Positions 1 to 12,700 of a DNA stretch of 64,000 bases are shown piece after piece. The notes under the pieces are model-generated. The model was not told the origin of the DNA. It did no database searches and saw nothing but the letters and a program-made list of their open reading frames with translations. Position 1 is the stretch's first letter, and each line of letters opens with the position of its first letter. This stretch comes from Platynereis dumerilii (lineage: Eukaryota > Annelida > Polychaeta > Phyllodocida > Nereididae). A program made the translations under genes and the position numbers. The stretch is from the NCBI GenBank assembly GCA_026936325.1, contig JAPTHN010000148.1:372001-436000 (forward strand), in the 5' to 3' direction.

Positions 1-162
1 AATCATATCTGAAATGAAAATCGTGCAAATTTGAGTATTTACATTAACGTCTTATGCTGTGAACTGCAAACAATAATAATGACATATTTTAACAATATAT
101 CAGAGAAAACAATAATGAATGTATTATCGCAGAAGTTCTCAAATTGTATCTTATTATTTTAC

Positions 163-3100
163 CTGGTTTTTGGACCTGTGGGCATTGGAATTTCTACTGG
201 TTTTGATGGATTTTCTTGAGCCTAGTGGAAAATATGCAATCAGAACTTTATTATTATTTATAAAAAGTTCAAAATAACAATGCATGTTACTGTAATTTTG
301 GAGAAAATAAAATACTCAAAACATACCTGAGCCATACCTGGGTTGGCTTCACCTAATCCCACTATTAAAAGAATAAAATAAGGCAACAATTAATTTCACA
401 GTCAATAGAGATTTTCTGTTACAGTTTCCAATATTCCCAAAGTGAATGAACTTATTCTTGTGATGTTACAATTGATATAGCGCTCAGTCTAAAGGGAGAC
501 TAGAGCTGCCAAGGTAATTATGGACATTTCTGTGTATTGTCTTTGTGTATTGCTAAAGTAACACATTGTGCACCAAAAAAATATTTATTAATTGCAGTTC
601 GATTGTATTATTTGTAAAGTTCATTGTTTTGTGGTTTCATCAGGGTACATGCAGCATTTATAAGTACCACATGACCCAGCATGTATAAAATAATTTGATT
701 GTTAGATTTAATCAAGTTAAATAGTAGGCCCAACATTCACTAATGTAAAGTGAAAGGATTTCAAAATCTTACACTTCAACTTTTCTTCACATTTTCCTAT
801 CCAGGTGGGAAACAACTTCTCCGCAGCTGAAAATATAAAGAATCCAGAAATGTTAAAATATATTTCAACAAGATGCACTGAGCATAGACTGTTGTCAATA
901 AATTCAGGATGGGTCAATATAATTCTGCGCTTAACTGCTAGTCTAGAATGGGTAAAGATCAAGCGAACACTCTTCAATGATAATCAAGACACATTTGACA
1001 AAAACATATTATTTATAGCATTTCAACTATGTTTAATAAGCTATTAATAAATCATGATTTATTATTTACACACCATCAAGCTGCTGTCCTTTCTTGAGAG
1101 ATTCAATGGCATTACTGAAGTTGCTCAGATGAAAACTTGCTACACTGAAATTAAATGGTAAAAAGACAATATATTTTTTAGTTATTCAGGATACAAAATC
1201 AAGGCAAATACAAACACCAATTAGGCTTAATCATAAAAATCAATATGGATATTCCTTACTTAATTATTTAGTTTTATAGCATTAGTACTGTATTATATTC
1301 ATCTTCACAATGTACAATTAAATCTTTTTGCTGACCTTCCACAGAAATAGTCCTACTGTATAGCAAGAAACATATATTTCTACTCATTGTGTGTTGGCTA
1401 ATACTTCCAGGAGGATACCAACGTAAAAGCAACAGCTAGGCCACTAAAATTGGTACTTCTGCTTCTGCTAAATGTACATCCTTCTGCTACATGTACATGA
1501 TACTTGTCTTCGCATGATATAGCCTGGGCTACACATATATGCAGCAAGAAACATTGAAGTTTAAGCATAGGACTAGGCTAATAGAATTACACACAAACAC
1601 ACCCTTGTCTTAGATAAGCCTTGGAATTGCTGGAGTTGAGATCTAAAGCTTTAGTAGCATCTGACAAAGCGTCTTCATATTTCTCCTGTTTGATGTACGC
1701 TTGGGCTCTGCTCACGTAATAGTTGTCTTTACTGTTGTCTGCGGAAATCGCTTCAGTATACAGCTGCAACATAAAAGCCAATTACAGTCACATATTACGG
1801 TTTCCATGGCAACAGAGTGTACCTAGATCATGAATCATGATATGATGGTGATGGTCAATCACTTGGAAACGAAAGAAAGACTCAACTTCAATTCAATTTT
1901 CAATTCAATTTATTCCAAATGTAAACAGGATACATGTATGTATTGAAACAATAAAAATAACAGTTACATCTGGGGGCAGATGTCCGGTGGACATATTTTG
2001 CCCAATTACAATACATAAATTGATTATACAATTAAGGAGAACAAGAACAGCAACAACAAGTTATTTTTTTTTAAAGAAAACAAAAAGACTAGGGCTACAA
2101 ATAAAAACAAATTGTAGGATTAATATTATTTGATATACATACATTAAGTTTAATAATAAGTGACAACATATTCAGGAAGTGTACCGGTGATAAAAACAAA
2201 AACAAAACAGGAAATAGTTTACAGAAAATCGGTAGGTTATTATTATTTAAATATAGTTTGGTCTTTTTTTTAAATGAGTTCAAAACAAGGCAATTACTGA
2301 TCAAAGAAATGAAATAATTCCATATTTTAACACCCATAAATTTTAAAGATTTCTGACATGTAGTTAAGCGCATGCTTGGAGTATGGAAGTTGTTAAATGA
2401 TCTAGTATTGTGCCTATGTATAGATGTATTATAGGAAAACATATTTGAGAATAATGGCGGGAGTAATTTATGGTCAATCTTATACATAAACAAGAGAACA
2501 TGATAAACATATAACTTGGATAAAGGAAGAATATAATACTGAGTGAATAATTCAGCTGTATGGGCTAAATAATGGGAGTTTGAAATAATTCTAATAAATT
2601 TTTTTTGTATCTTAAATAAAGGGTCCAGATAAACAGCAGCAGCGCTTCCCCAAATTTCTATGCAGTATGTTAAGTAAGGATAAATAAAACAGTAATAAAG
2701 TGTATTTAAGGTATTTTTGTTAAACAGTTTTTTAACTTTATTTATGATCCCATAACCTTTAGATATTTTTTTTCTAATGTAGTTTAGATGACATTGACAA
2801 AACTATTTTGTCTTAGGCCTACATTACTCCAGAAAGGCTAATGTGATGAACATAATATTGTCTATCAGATCAAATTCAATTGATAACGTAACAAAAGTTC
2901 GATGTTTTTAATGCTGGATCCTGCAATGGGTGCAATTTTAACAAATTTTACAATTTTACAATTAAGAATAAGAGTACCGGTAAATCAAATTTGCTGGTAA
3001 GTGCATGGTAACTGAAATTATGAGGAAGTCCTAGGAGTGCAATTCAACACAATGTAAAGTACTAAAACAAGTGAATTTGTAACATGTCTTGGCACATCTC

Positions 3101-3314
3101 TTTGATCATGTCAAGAATTCAACATTTTGACAAGTCTAAATTTGACAGCTTGCAATTTGCTCCCTACCTTCACTGCATCCTCGTAATTCTCCGCAACAAA
3201 GGCTTCATTGGCTCGGCTGCAACAAAAACCAACAGTAAGGCATCTTTTTGTCAAATAAAATCAGTCTGATGTTAATTATAAGTTCGTTAATTACCTGTAG
3301 AAAGACTCAGCCAT
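163..3314 (-). CDS. SUGT1: SUGT1 (SGT1) HSP90 co-chaperone, 5' part, cut by window edge
   Basis: SGT1 links HSP90 to SCF ubiquitin ligases, kinetochore assembly and NLR sensors in cytosol and nucleus. Seven minus-strand exons join in phase: 3295-3314, 3168-3216, 1603-1763, 1074-1144, 773-826, 327-361, 163-221. The first encodes MAESFYS. The product is a three-unit TPR domain (about residues 3-115) with the SGT1-style stretch A-E-N-Y-E-D-A-V-K-L-Y-T-E-A-I and a T-W-I-G-K-C-E-E-K-L end like the family's F-K-T-W-I-R-K-C, followed by a Pro-rich linker (NPSKPVEIPMPTGPKT). The CS and SGS domains must lie left of position 1. Introns have GT-AG ends; the 773 donor was chosen because it alone keeps phase. 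Intron 2 carries a LINE fragment. The start codon is 172 bp from an opposite-strand ATG. Calls from exon 4 on rest on phase and family resemblance. Confidence 0.85.
1880..2800 (-). mobile_element. 5'-truncated non-LTR retrotransposon (CR1/L2/Rex-like), RT C-terminus
   Basis: Minus-strand translation from about 2800 to 2095 stays open and reads like the end of a LINE reverse transcriptase: H-L-N-Y-I-R-K-K-I-S-K-G-Y-G-I-I-N-K, then Y-P-Y-L-T-Y-C-I-E-I-W-G, L-L-P-P-L-F-S, H-N-T-R-S and a final F-K-K-K-T-K-L-Y-L. No endonuclease or upstream RT motifs are present, so the copy is 5'-truncated. The 3' end is a short repeat of TTGAATTGAA (plus strand 1888-1915), as in CR1/L2-type tails. It lies in intron 2 of SUGT1 in the same orientation. 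Its long open frame suggests a fairly young copy. The exact clade is not certain. Confidence 0.8.
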
Positions 3315-3486
3315 GCCTAGCACTTGTTTTGGCTTCCAGAAACGTCAAAATAAATTACGGCAGGTGGCGCTGCAGCAAAATTGATCCAAAATTTATCACC
3401 AGAGGCAGCACAATCGATTTTTGTTTATCGCTGTGTTTATCATCATTTTGTGACTGACCTTCACTGATAAATGAAAGAATGCAACC
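3315..3486. promoter_or_regulatory. Candidate bidirectional promoter between SUGT1 and the KIDINS220 5' exon
   Basis: Only 172 bp separate the SUGT1 start codon (minus, 3314) from a plus-strand ATG at 3487 that is followed by a consensus donor. No clear TATA box is seen. A GC-richer patch near 3360-3376 reads GGCAGGTGGCGCTGCAG. Divergent promoters of this size are common in animals; the call is from arrangement only. Confidence 0.45.
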
Positions 3487-3525
3487 ATGGATCACTTGAG
3501 ATCCTCATTTTATGGAGGCAGGAAG
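3487..3525 (+). other. Possible first exon (5' leader) of KIDINS220
   Basis: ATG at 3487 in a good context (caaccATGG) opens MDHLRSSFYGGRK and runs straight into the donor gtgagt at 3526. The next plus-strand gene is KIDINS220. If spliced to an acceptor ending at 6708 it would add nine more codons in frame before the conserved KIDINS220 ATG at 6736. If spliced to the better-looking acceptor ending at 6691 it would form a 26-codon upstream ORF ending at TAA just before that ATG. Known KIDINS220 proteins start at the 6736 equivalent, so this is probably leader or uORF. It could instead be an unrelated exon. Confidence 0.4.
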
Positions 3526-3954
3526 GTGAGTATTTGCTTGATAAGTTGAGGTAATTTTGCGCAACTCAGGTTATAAAAGACAGACAGTGAATTTGAAAGA
3601 AAGGCTTCACAATCACACAATTTCACAAACTTTTCGTCTTTGAAGTTTGACAAAGCAATGAGGTTGGTTCAGTTGGTTGACTGCCAGGCCACTGTCTGAC
3701 ACTAAGTCTAAGGCCAGGTTTGTACTACAATGTAGCTGTTAGCTATCTGTGTAGCTATAGTAGCTACACCTCTGGCTTTGTATAAAATAATTTTCTTTTG
3801 TAACAACGCAGTGTCTATTTGAAATTGAGTATTTTCAGATTTGCAGAGCCGGGTCTCCAAGCTGCGAATTATGCCGAATACGGAATAGCCTCATTTGTCT
3901 AATTGCAGAGCCGTCTAGATAACTGAGTCTATCGCAGAGCCGACAAGTAGCGTC

Positions 3955-4130
3955 TCAGAGGGCGTTTTCGGAAAGTTACTCGAGTGACACGAGTCACGAG
4001 GGTGTTTCCGAACACCCAAAACTCGACCCTTGGAAACAACCACCAGTCACTCCAGAGTCACCTGAGCTACCCTTGTTGCTGTAGCAATGACAGCTCCCAC
4101 CAGGGGCGCTGCAGCATGAAAAGTTGCCAC
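3955..4130. repeat. MITE end related to the 5635-5994 element
   Basis: The segment near 3957-3985 (GAGGGCGTTTTCGGAAAG then ACTCGAGTGAC) matches the terminal repeat of the element at 5635-5994. An inverted partner, CTTTCCGAAAACACCC, occurs at 5602-5617, so the two could bracket a larger decayed element, 3955 to about 5628. Between them the DNA is AT-rich and no gene is visible. Confidence 0.45.
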
Positions 4131-5634
4131 CTGGCTGTAAAGCTGACCCTAATTTTTTTATCAAAGTTGATGCATGTTACGGTCGTTTTAGCATTGAAAA
4201 ATGCATGGAATTATGTGGGAAAAGGTGGTAGTTGAAGGAGAAGGTTATGATCAAGGGGTAATAAGCACTTTCAGCCACTTTCATTAATTTTTTGCTTTCT
4301 GTAATTCACTTTCAAAGATTTGGGACACATTAGCTTATTTAAATATGATTATTACCACTTTGGAACTTATACCATCATGTGTATAATATTCCCATTAACA
4401 ATTTACTTTTTACTGCAAGTAAATCCATCCACGTACAGCGGAGAAATCTGCACATTTGTGCAGTGGCCCAAGGCTCAAGTCATGTGGTGCATCATGGCTG
4501 TTGGTTAGGCCAAGGTGTAAGGCCAAGGCAATGGCGCCATATTCAGCTGATATTCTGGATGGGGATCATCATCTTGTTCCCCAGGATGATTAAGTTGATT
4601 ATCCTATGATATTCTAATGGCACTGATTTAGCAATTACCAGCAATAGAGCCTGATTTCTTGGTTGTTCGGAGGTGTGTATCGTTGCAACTATTATTTCCC
4701 TCCTCCAGCAAGTTGAAATTAATTTTAATCCTATTACAGACTCCTACAAGATAGAACCAGTGGTAGTGTCTTACTTGTCCTATGCTATTGATAGTTAAGT
4801 TCTGATTCAAAATAATTAGAAGTTCTAAATGGAAGTCTTTGCGTCATCAATCTAATAGTACGTAATATAAATTCATTTAAAAGTAATGTCTTCAATAGGC
4901 ATATATTCTAGTGCTTTTAAAGTTTGTTCACTTTGTTGCTATTTTTAGTCCATTTAATCAATTAGTGTACATAATAATTTATTTTCAGCACATTTTTCAT
5001 TTTAATTAATGTATATTTAGAATTTACGCCAGTTTTGTTCTGCTGCTAACTTGGGATGACCCAACACATCAGGCCTAATAAGAGTGGAACTTATGTTTTT
5101 GTTTTAAAACAAATAGTTCAAACTGTAATTGACTTTTGAGTCACATTATAAAACTTGCCAAAATCAAGTCTGAATATTGTAGCATTTTTTTATTGGTGAA
5201 AACTGCAGTTTTTTTCTGTGAATTTTCTTGATTTTCGCCCATACTTTCTTGCCTTTAATATTAAATATCTTGAGTTATGGTGATCATACAATCAAAATTG
5301 AAACAGGGTTTGGAAGCTAACATCAAATAGACATTGGTCATACATTTTATTTAGTGGTAGATGTTTTATCCTTTCCGTGGACGGCAGGTTCATATTTTGC
5401 TCATTTTTGTTGATTTTTTAATAAAAATCGATCATTACTTTAAGATAGAAAATCCTTTATAAAAGATTTATTTTGGTAAAATGTGAATGTTTTTCACTTG
5501 TTTTATCAATGAGACATATATAGAAGTGTATTCAATCCATATTTGGAGGTTTCTGGTGCCTCCCTCAAAAAGCCCTGTCATTGCTAGTTGCTGGTGTGAC
5601 GCTTTCCGAAAACACCCAGTAAAACGCAGTGACA

Positions 5635-5994
5635 CTCAGGGCGTTTTCGGAAAGGTTGCACAAGTGACAAGTACCTAACAAGGATCTGTTACGGAATACG
5701 CCAGACTCTACTCTTGTGTGTCTGGGAGGTGCCAACATCAATTCTCGAGTGTAGTGTGTCTGGCTACTCCCCGATAAGTAGGGAGTACTGGGATCAACGT
5801 GCTCATGCAGTTTGTACTGGGTCAGGGATCTCGAGATTTGTCCCACGTGACGAGAACTGATTCCTGCTCGAGTGAGGCTCTCCTGTTTTGGTTCCGGGAA
5901 TCACAAGCGTCGAGTCTGGCGTGATCGGAAACAAATCCTCGTTACCGGTGTTACCCGAGTTACTAGCGCAACCTTTCCAAAAATGCCCCTAGAG
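5635..5994. mobile_element. MITE with imperfect terminal inverted repeats, about 360 bp
   Basis: The left end CTCAGGGCGTTTTCGGAAAG and the reverse complement of the right end, CTCTAGGGGCATTTTTGGAA, align and continue with AGGTTGC and a G-A/T-A-A/G-T-G-A-C-like stretch. There is no long ORF. No convincing target duplication was found, so the superfamily is not assigned. Confidence 0.6.
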
Positions 5995-6289
5995 TGTTTT
6001 AGACACCTGATTGAGGTCCTGAAAGGTTGTTAAAGCCGCTGCAGAACCACTTATTATTGGCTGGCTGTGGCTGCACTTGAACGCTTCGTGACCACATGCT
6101 TCTGCTATTAAACTGCTCACACTTAAAAACGCATACCTCTTAAAGGAATTCCTTTCTCAGGAAGATCAAGGCATAATTTAACCCTGGGCCCTTCATGACT
6201 AATCCAATAATTCCATGGATTATGGGAACTTTTGAAGCCAAGACATGTTACTTTAGTATTAAAGGCTTAGAATCTACTGCTTCTGATAA

Positions 6290-6469
6290 GGCCACACATA
6301 ATTGATCTTTAGCTTCCCGGATCCTCTCAAGGCACTTTTTCTAGGGTTGGTCGGTAGGACAAAAAAAAAAAATTTTTTTTTTAGTGGAAAAATAAAATTT
6401 TTTTTTCCATCGGCAGCAAATCTATTGTGTCGGCGGGTCCGCGAAGCTAAGAATCAATTATGTGTGGCC
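6290..6469. mobile_element. Harbinger-like MITE, copy A (TAA target site)
   Basis: The ends GGCCACACATAATTGATC and the inverted GATCAATTATGTGTGGCC-like right end are near-perfect inverted repeats. Flanks are TAA at 6287-6289 and 6470-6472. Sub-terminal TTTAGCTTC and its inverse, and A/T runs in the middle, recur in copies B, C and D. A 3-bp TWA duplication points to the PIF/Harbinger group. It sits about 270 bp upstream of the KIDINS220 start codon. Confidence 0.75.
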
Positions 6470-6735
6470 TAAATGTGGTTGTTGGGCAATGCTGGCTAGC
6501 TCTCAGATGATCGATTTAGTTCTTCTTTTTACAATATCCTACCATTGTTGACATGCCAGGTAACTTGCGCAATCGAGTAAACCTTAATTACATATGTACA
6601 TACATGTCTTTATCTATTTATTTATTTATTTTTTCAGATGCTTGATGTCACAAAGTCACAAGGATAATATTTTCTGAGGTCTGCCTCACAGTTCAAACCT
6701 CTAAATAGTTTGTCACCTCGAAGGGGCCAATAATC

Positions 6736-9700
6736 ATGACGACTTTAGCGGGGCAGAGTCTAATGCGCCACATCCAGAACCGTGACCTGGTGGGTGTGGT
6801 GAACTTAATTGGGTCGGCCCAGGTCAATTTGGATGAGAGAGATGAGGTATTGTATATTTTGGTGTCTGAAATATATGAAAAGTTTACCTTAATTTGCCTC
6901 TTCTGAAGTGTTCTTGCTGTTTCTACATATCTCATACTGTCTGTACGTAAATATGCCAATTATGGAGACTATTAGACAATGACAGTAACTTGTAACAAAA
7001 AGTTTCTTCTTGGGTACCATTATATTATATCTTTGAAACTTTAAGATAATAAAGCTTGTTTGTTTCTTCAGGATGGCCAGACATTTCTGATGGTGGCATG
7101 TCAAGTTGGGGATGTCTCCATGGTCCAAGAGCTTCTCAAGTCTGCTGAGGTCGAGGTCAATGCGGTTGATAATGTAAGTTCTGTGATTTTCATAAAACTA
7201 TTTATATTTTCATTTGGTGAACCTTGAATTGAGGGTGCCATGCTGATCATATATATTTGTCTACTAGTAATAGGATGCAACTTTAAATAGTTTATTAACT
7301 CTGTTGTGTCCCCTTCTTGTTGTTATTTTTAATAATTTGCATTTTGTAATTATCATGTAAACTGTATGTGTTCTGACAACAAGATAAATAAATATCTATC
7401 AGCTGATTGATCTCCTGGATTTGTACTCAGATTTGTCCTCCAGATTTGTCCTCACGATCTGTCCTCACGATTTGGCCTCCAGATTTGTCAATCAGATTTG
7501 TCCTCACAATTCTTCCACAGATTGTCTGAATGAGTCCTCAGATTTTTTCTCAGATTCATCCCTATGTTGTCCCCCCCTAGACATAAAATTTTCCTCCTCG
7601 GTTTTGTGACTTATGTCCTTACGATTTCTCCACGGATTGTCTGAATCAAATAGTCCTCAGATTTATCCTCAGATTCATTTTCAGATTGGCCCTCAAATTT
7701 TGTCCTCAGAATTATGCCCTAGATTTGTCCTCGTATTCATTCCCATACGCGTTCCAAGACTTAGTCTCATATTCTTCCTTAGATTCTTTCTCAAGATTCG
7801 TCCTCAAATTTGTGGCAGATTAGTTCTCAGAGTTGACCTCATGATCGTCATTAGAAGTTTCCCCTTAGTGTTTGTAGGTTACCTAGCTTGTAGTTTATAC
7901 AAAATGCTGTTAAAACCTCTTCCTTCTCAACTTGTGTGGACATTTGGACTCTGCCATGACCAGGAATCTGCGACCTCGATGCTTGTTTTGATTTTGGTTG
8001 AAAACTTATATCATATTTTATGTCACAATTATGTGACACCCTTATTTCAGGATAATTGGTCAGCCCTGCTGAATGCTGCAAAAGGCGGCCATATTGAGAT
8101 TGTCCAAGAATTGCTCGATGTCGGTGCCAACATTGAACACAAAGATATGGTTAGTAGCAAAGAAATCTGTGAAAGCAGCATTGAAATTAAGCAGTAATAC
8201 AGAAGTTTGGTTTCCCAAATTTTCCGTAATTTCAGGGCGGATGGACGGCTCTCACCTGGGCTTGCTACAAAGGGAGGACAGAAGTTGTACAAGAATTGCT
8301 CGATCGAAGTGCCAACCCCAATGTTAAAGGCGAGGTAAGTACTTTGCAAAGCAATCCGTATATTACAAATATTGCCCTCAAATTTATGATGGACAGATTC
8401 ATAGTTGGATAGACACATAGATAGTTGGACAGATAAATAGATAAAGTGCAGCTCTCTAAGCCTCATTCTGGGAATAATATCTATTGCTTTCTTCTACATT
8501 TACAAATTTGCACCAATTTGTGAACTCAGAAGAATATTGATGATATAATTTCAGCATCACATCTCCTGTTTGACATGGGCTGCTGGACGAGGGTACACGG
8601 AGATAGTGAAGGCGTTATTGGAAGCCCAGGCCAAAGTGAATACGGCCGATAAATACGGCACTACTCCTTTGATATGGGCATCTCGGAAAGGACACAAGGA
8701 AATTGTGGAAGCCTTGTTGGTCGAAGGGGCGAACGTGGACAACGCAGGGATGGTAAGTTAGACGAGTCACATGGCCAGGATTTGAATACAGATATTCTCC
8801 AAATATTGTTAACAAGAATCTGCGGATTCAAGGCCAGGCTAGGCAGTAATTGAGATGGCATACAACGTGGAAGTTGGCAGTTGTCCTAGGTTGCTGATTT
8901 GGTCCTGAAGCACTGACAAATATGAATATGATTGTAGCGAGATTTCATCTGGCCAAAAATTGCCTCCATTGAATTAATATTTCAAGAGGAATACCTGTTA
9001 TTGATGACTTGATGTTAAAATTAGTAAGCTTGATAGTGAAGATTAATGATTTATCACTTTAAAGCGTTTCGCAATATTTTCATTGGATCATTTGTATGAT
9101 ACTTTAATTTGTTTGTTTTCAGAATTCCTGGACTGCCCTAATTATTGCTTCCAAAGGAGGTTACTCCGAGGTCGTGGAATGTCTTCTGGAGTGTGATCCA
9201 AATGTCAATGCTGTTGACAAGGTAATATTATACAAATAGTGGATGGTGAGGAGTCCAATATAGAGAATATTGGACGAAGAAACAGCTATATTGGACGAGG
9301 CGCTAGCCGAGTCCAATATAGCTTTTCTGAGTCCAATATTCTCTATATTGGACGACTCTCCATCCACCATTTGTTATATTCTCCACTTTATACTGTTTTA
9401 AAAATCTGGAATATAGCCAGCCCCATGTTACTTGGAGAACTCACTCGGCCATGTTTGTTTCAAAGAATTTCTGGCTGGAGGTGGGAGGGGGGCAATCCAC
9501 TATTTTTAACCCTTGCTTAAGGAATAAACAATCTGTACATGTAGTGTCTATAGTTAAGCCTTGAAAATTTCACTCCCTCAAATTAATTCAGAAGTTCTAA
9601 AGAGTCCATTATTTTCAGTGGGTGATCATAGTTGATTTTGGGATTTATGTAGCATGGGCCTTTTTCTCCTCTCAATTGAAGAGAATGAAAATTGCAAAAT

Positions 9701-12700
9701 TTAGAAGGCTTCTGATTCTCAATACCACCCCAGGCTTACATTATAAACAGCTGTAATTTAAAAGGTTCAAACCATGAAGGAGCAGGCAATGGTGACGTCA
9801 CCATTGTTAGTTTGGTCTCATGACGTCACCAGTTGTGATGTCACAATAACAAGTTGACCATTATGAGTAAATTTATGACATCACCAATGGTGACGTCACA
9901 ATTGAACAACAAGTATTCTTGTGTCGGATCCAATATAGCTTTATATTGGACACTGATACTGCGTTCTGATTGGGTGACACAATCCAAGTGGAGAATATAA
10001 GAAAATATTATTTTGTTTTCTCTTGGAATATAATTATTGTGTTGGTTAATTTACGTAAGGTTCACTGATATTGAGATTTGTCCCTGGCTCAGTATTTCTC
10101 ACAAAATAATTTCTTGTAGAATCCAGTGGTTAAGCTAACCGTCAGATAAACTGTCATAAAAAAACAGGGTGCATAGGTAACCTTGCATTACTTTAGAAAT
10201 AGTACCTTGAAGTAGTAAATTGATGACTATCTTTTTTACTCCAGGACGGCTACACGGCACTCACCTGGGCTGCAAGAGATGGCCACGCAACCATCGTTTA
10301 TCAACTGCTGCAGAAAGGATCTTATGTCAACCTGCCTGACAGGGTAAGTATGATAAAGGAACAAAGAAACCTTGTTATTAAGCTTTTACCAAATGTTTGA
10401 GGCTGTAATTATTGTGAAATAATTATGATGATAATAAGCAAAAATAACGTACCTCCTGTTATCTTAGCAATGATCATACATTTGGCAGGATTGTAATTAA
10501 ATTTTGGAGAAGTTTGCAGATTTTCAATTGAAGTACCTACATAATATATTGATGATATGAAATAAAATAATTAAAAGCAAAATGATTGAAAAAACGCTGA
10601 ATATTTGTATGTGCATGTTCAATATTGAAAGGTCTGTTGTGTGGAAGTGCTGCATTGCCTGGTAGCTTCATGTCCATTATACCTTGTTAGATTAATATTT
10701 GTGCAGTGAATGTTATTGGAGACTGTAATGCGCCGATTTGTATGCGAGAATGTGCTGTTTAGTGTCAACACCTGGTCGACAGCAGTTTCATTCGTCCTTT
10801 GCCTCATGCTCTGTCCTACTGTCCTGATAAGCCGAGCGTGTGCATGAATACAGGACATAAAGCCCAAGTGATCCATCAGTTTAGTTTTATACACATAGAA
10901 TTGTTGTCTAGGAAGTTTAGATTGATGTGATTTGTCGTCTTTGCCTTTCAGTATGGAGACACAATCCTTATTCATGCCGTGAAAGGAGGCCATCATCAGG
11001 TCGTACAGGCCTTGCTCAAAAAGTACGCTGATGTCGACATACAGGGAGTGGTGGGTACTAGGTTTATTTTGTGATTGTAACTGTTGTTAATCATTTTCTG
11101 TCCATGCTGTTATCTTGTTGTTACCTTGTTGAATCATTGCCTATTGTTATTAGAAGTAAATACGGTGATAGTTACCCAATGTGACAGAAACTGTTTACTG
11201 AAGTCATTGACCTAATTTGATGTTGTAAAGATCATTTGTAGTATCATTTTTACAACATGATTGAGTCACATGTTCTCCACTTTGTTTTATTGTTTAATGG
11301 CAATACTTTCTGAAAGATAAGACTAAAATTAGATAAATGAAAAGTAGAGATAAATAGGTATTATGTTAGTGGAGATTTTAAAAGAAATAAAATGTCGTCT
11401 TCACTAGCAATTGTGCAGTGTACGAATTACGTACGTAAATTCTACATACGAAACTCACGAAAAAGAGCCGATCCGTAGAACGTACGTACGTTTTTGTACG
11501 AATTTCGTACGAATTCATAAAAATTTCACACAGGCACTTTTCAGTTACTTTGGCCGTTTTAATGCAATATGGTTATCATAAACGGTTTTAAGATTAGACC
11601 TTGTATTGGTGTATGCGAAAAAAAATCAGCAAAAAAATCAAGTTAATGCCCCAAAAACCAACTTTATACGTATGAAATCCATACGAAAATTTACGTCTGT
11701 TTTACGTACGTAAATTTTCGTACGTAATTCATACGTGAAAACAACTGATTTACGTACGAAATACGCAAGAAAGAGCAACGTACGTTATACGTACGCTGCA
11801 CAATTGGCCATGTTGTTGACATGATGACAGAAAATATGTTTTTGACTTTTTGTACTTGCAAATTTGGATGTAAAATAAATGTGTTTTTATTGTTGTTTGT
11901 AGGATTCAAAGACTGCACTCTACTGGGCTGTAGAAAAAGGTCACGTACCAATTGCCAAGTCACTGCTTGATTACAATGCAGACACTGAGATTCCTAACAA
12001 GGTGAGATGTTTTAAAAATTGGTTCTAACAAGAATGAGGAAATGCTGTTATTTGTCGGTTGAGCCGTCAATATAAATATAAAATGTTTCTTTCTATCAAC
12101 TCTTCATTCACTTTGCAAAGGGCCTAAAGGGGGAACTGGGCCTTTGCTGGATGGCTGTTTCAATCATCCTTCGCTTCATTGCCATGTCCTCCCCGGGCTC
12201 CCCCATTCTAATTAGCTTACCAAGTGCATAAATACAGGACGTGGAGCCCCAATCATCCATCCATCCTTCCATCCATTCATTCACTTTGCTGTGTTTTAGT
12301 TGGCCATTCGCCTTTTAGCAAAATGTCAATTGAATCTCAGTCCAACTATTGGAAATGGTTGAAAAAAACTTTTGTTTTGACCAAGTTCAGACCAAATAGA
12401 GAAATTTTGAAAGCATCCGTGGGTTTCTCATCTATTGGCCAGCTAGAGCTCTTTTTTAAGAGTGCATAAATGTAGGACTTAAAGCTCCGAACCTCAAGTT
12501 CTATCATGAATAATTGAATAGCTTTTTTTAATTTTCGTGTTTTCCGTATTTAGGATGGTGATACTCCGCTCATCAAAGCTGTTCGGGCGAGAAATGTGGA
12601 ATTGGCTTCGATGCTTCTGGATAAAGGAGCTAAAATTGGTGCCATGGACAAGGTATGTCGGATGCTTCATGATTTTAAAAATATTGATTGTTACATGTAT

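Noticed and set aside
7613-8197. A 194-codon plus frame
   Set aside because: Most of it is the degenerate minisatellite in KIDINS220 intron 2 read through into exon 3; only the last part is coding, as exon 3.
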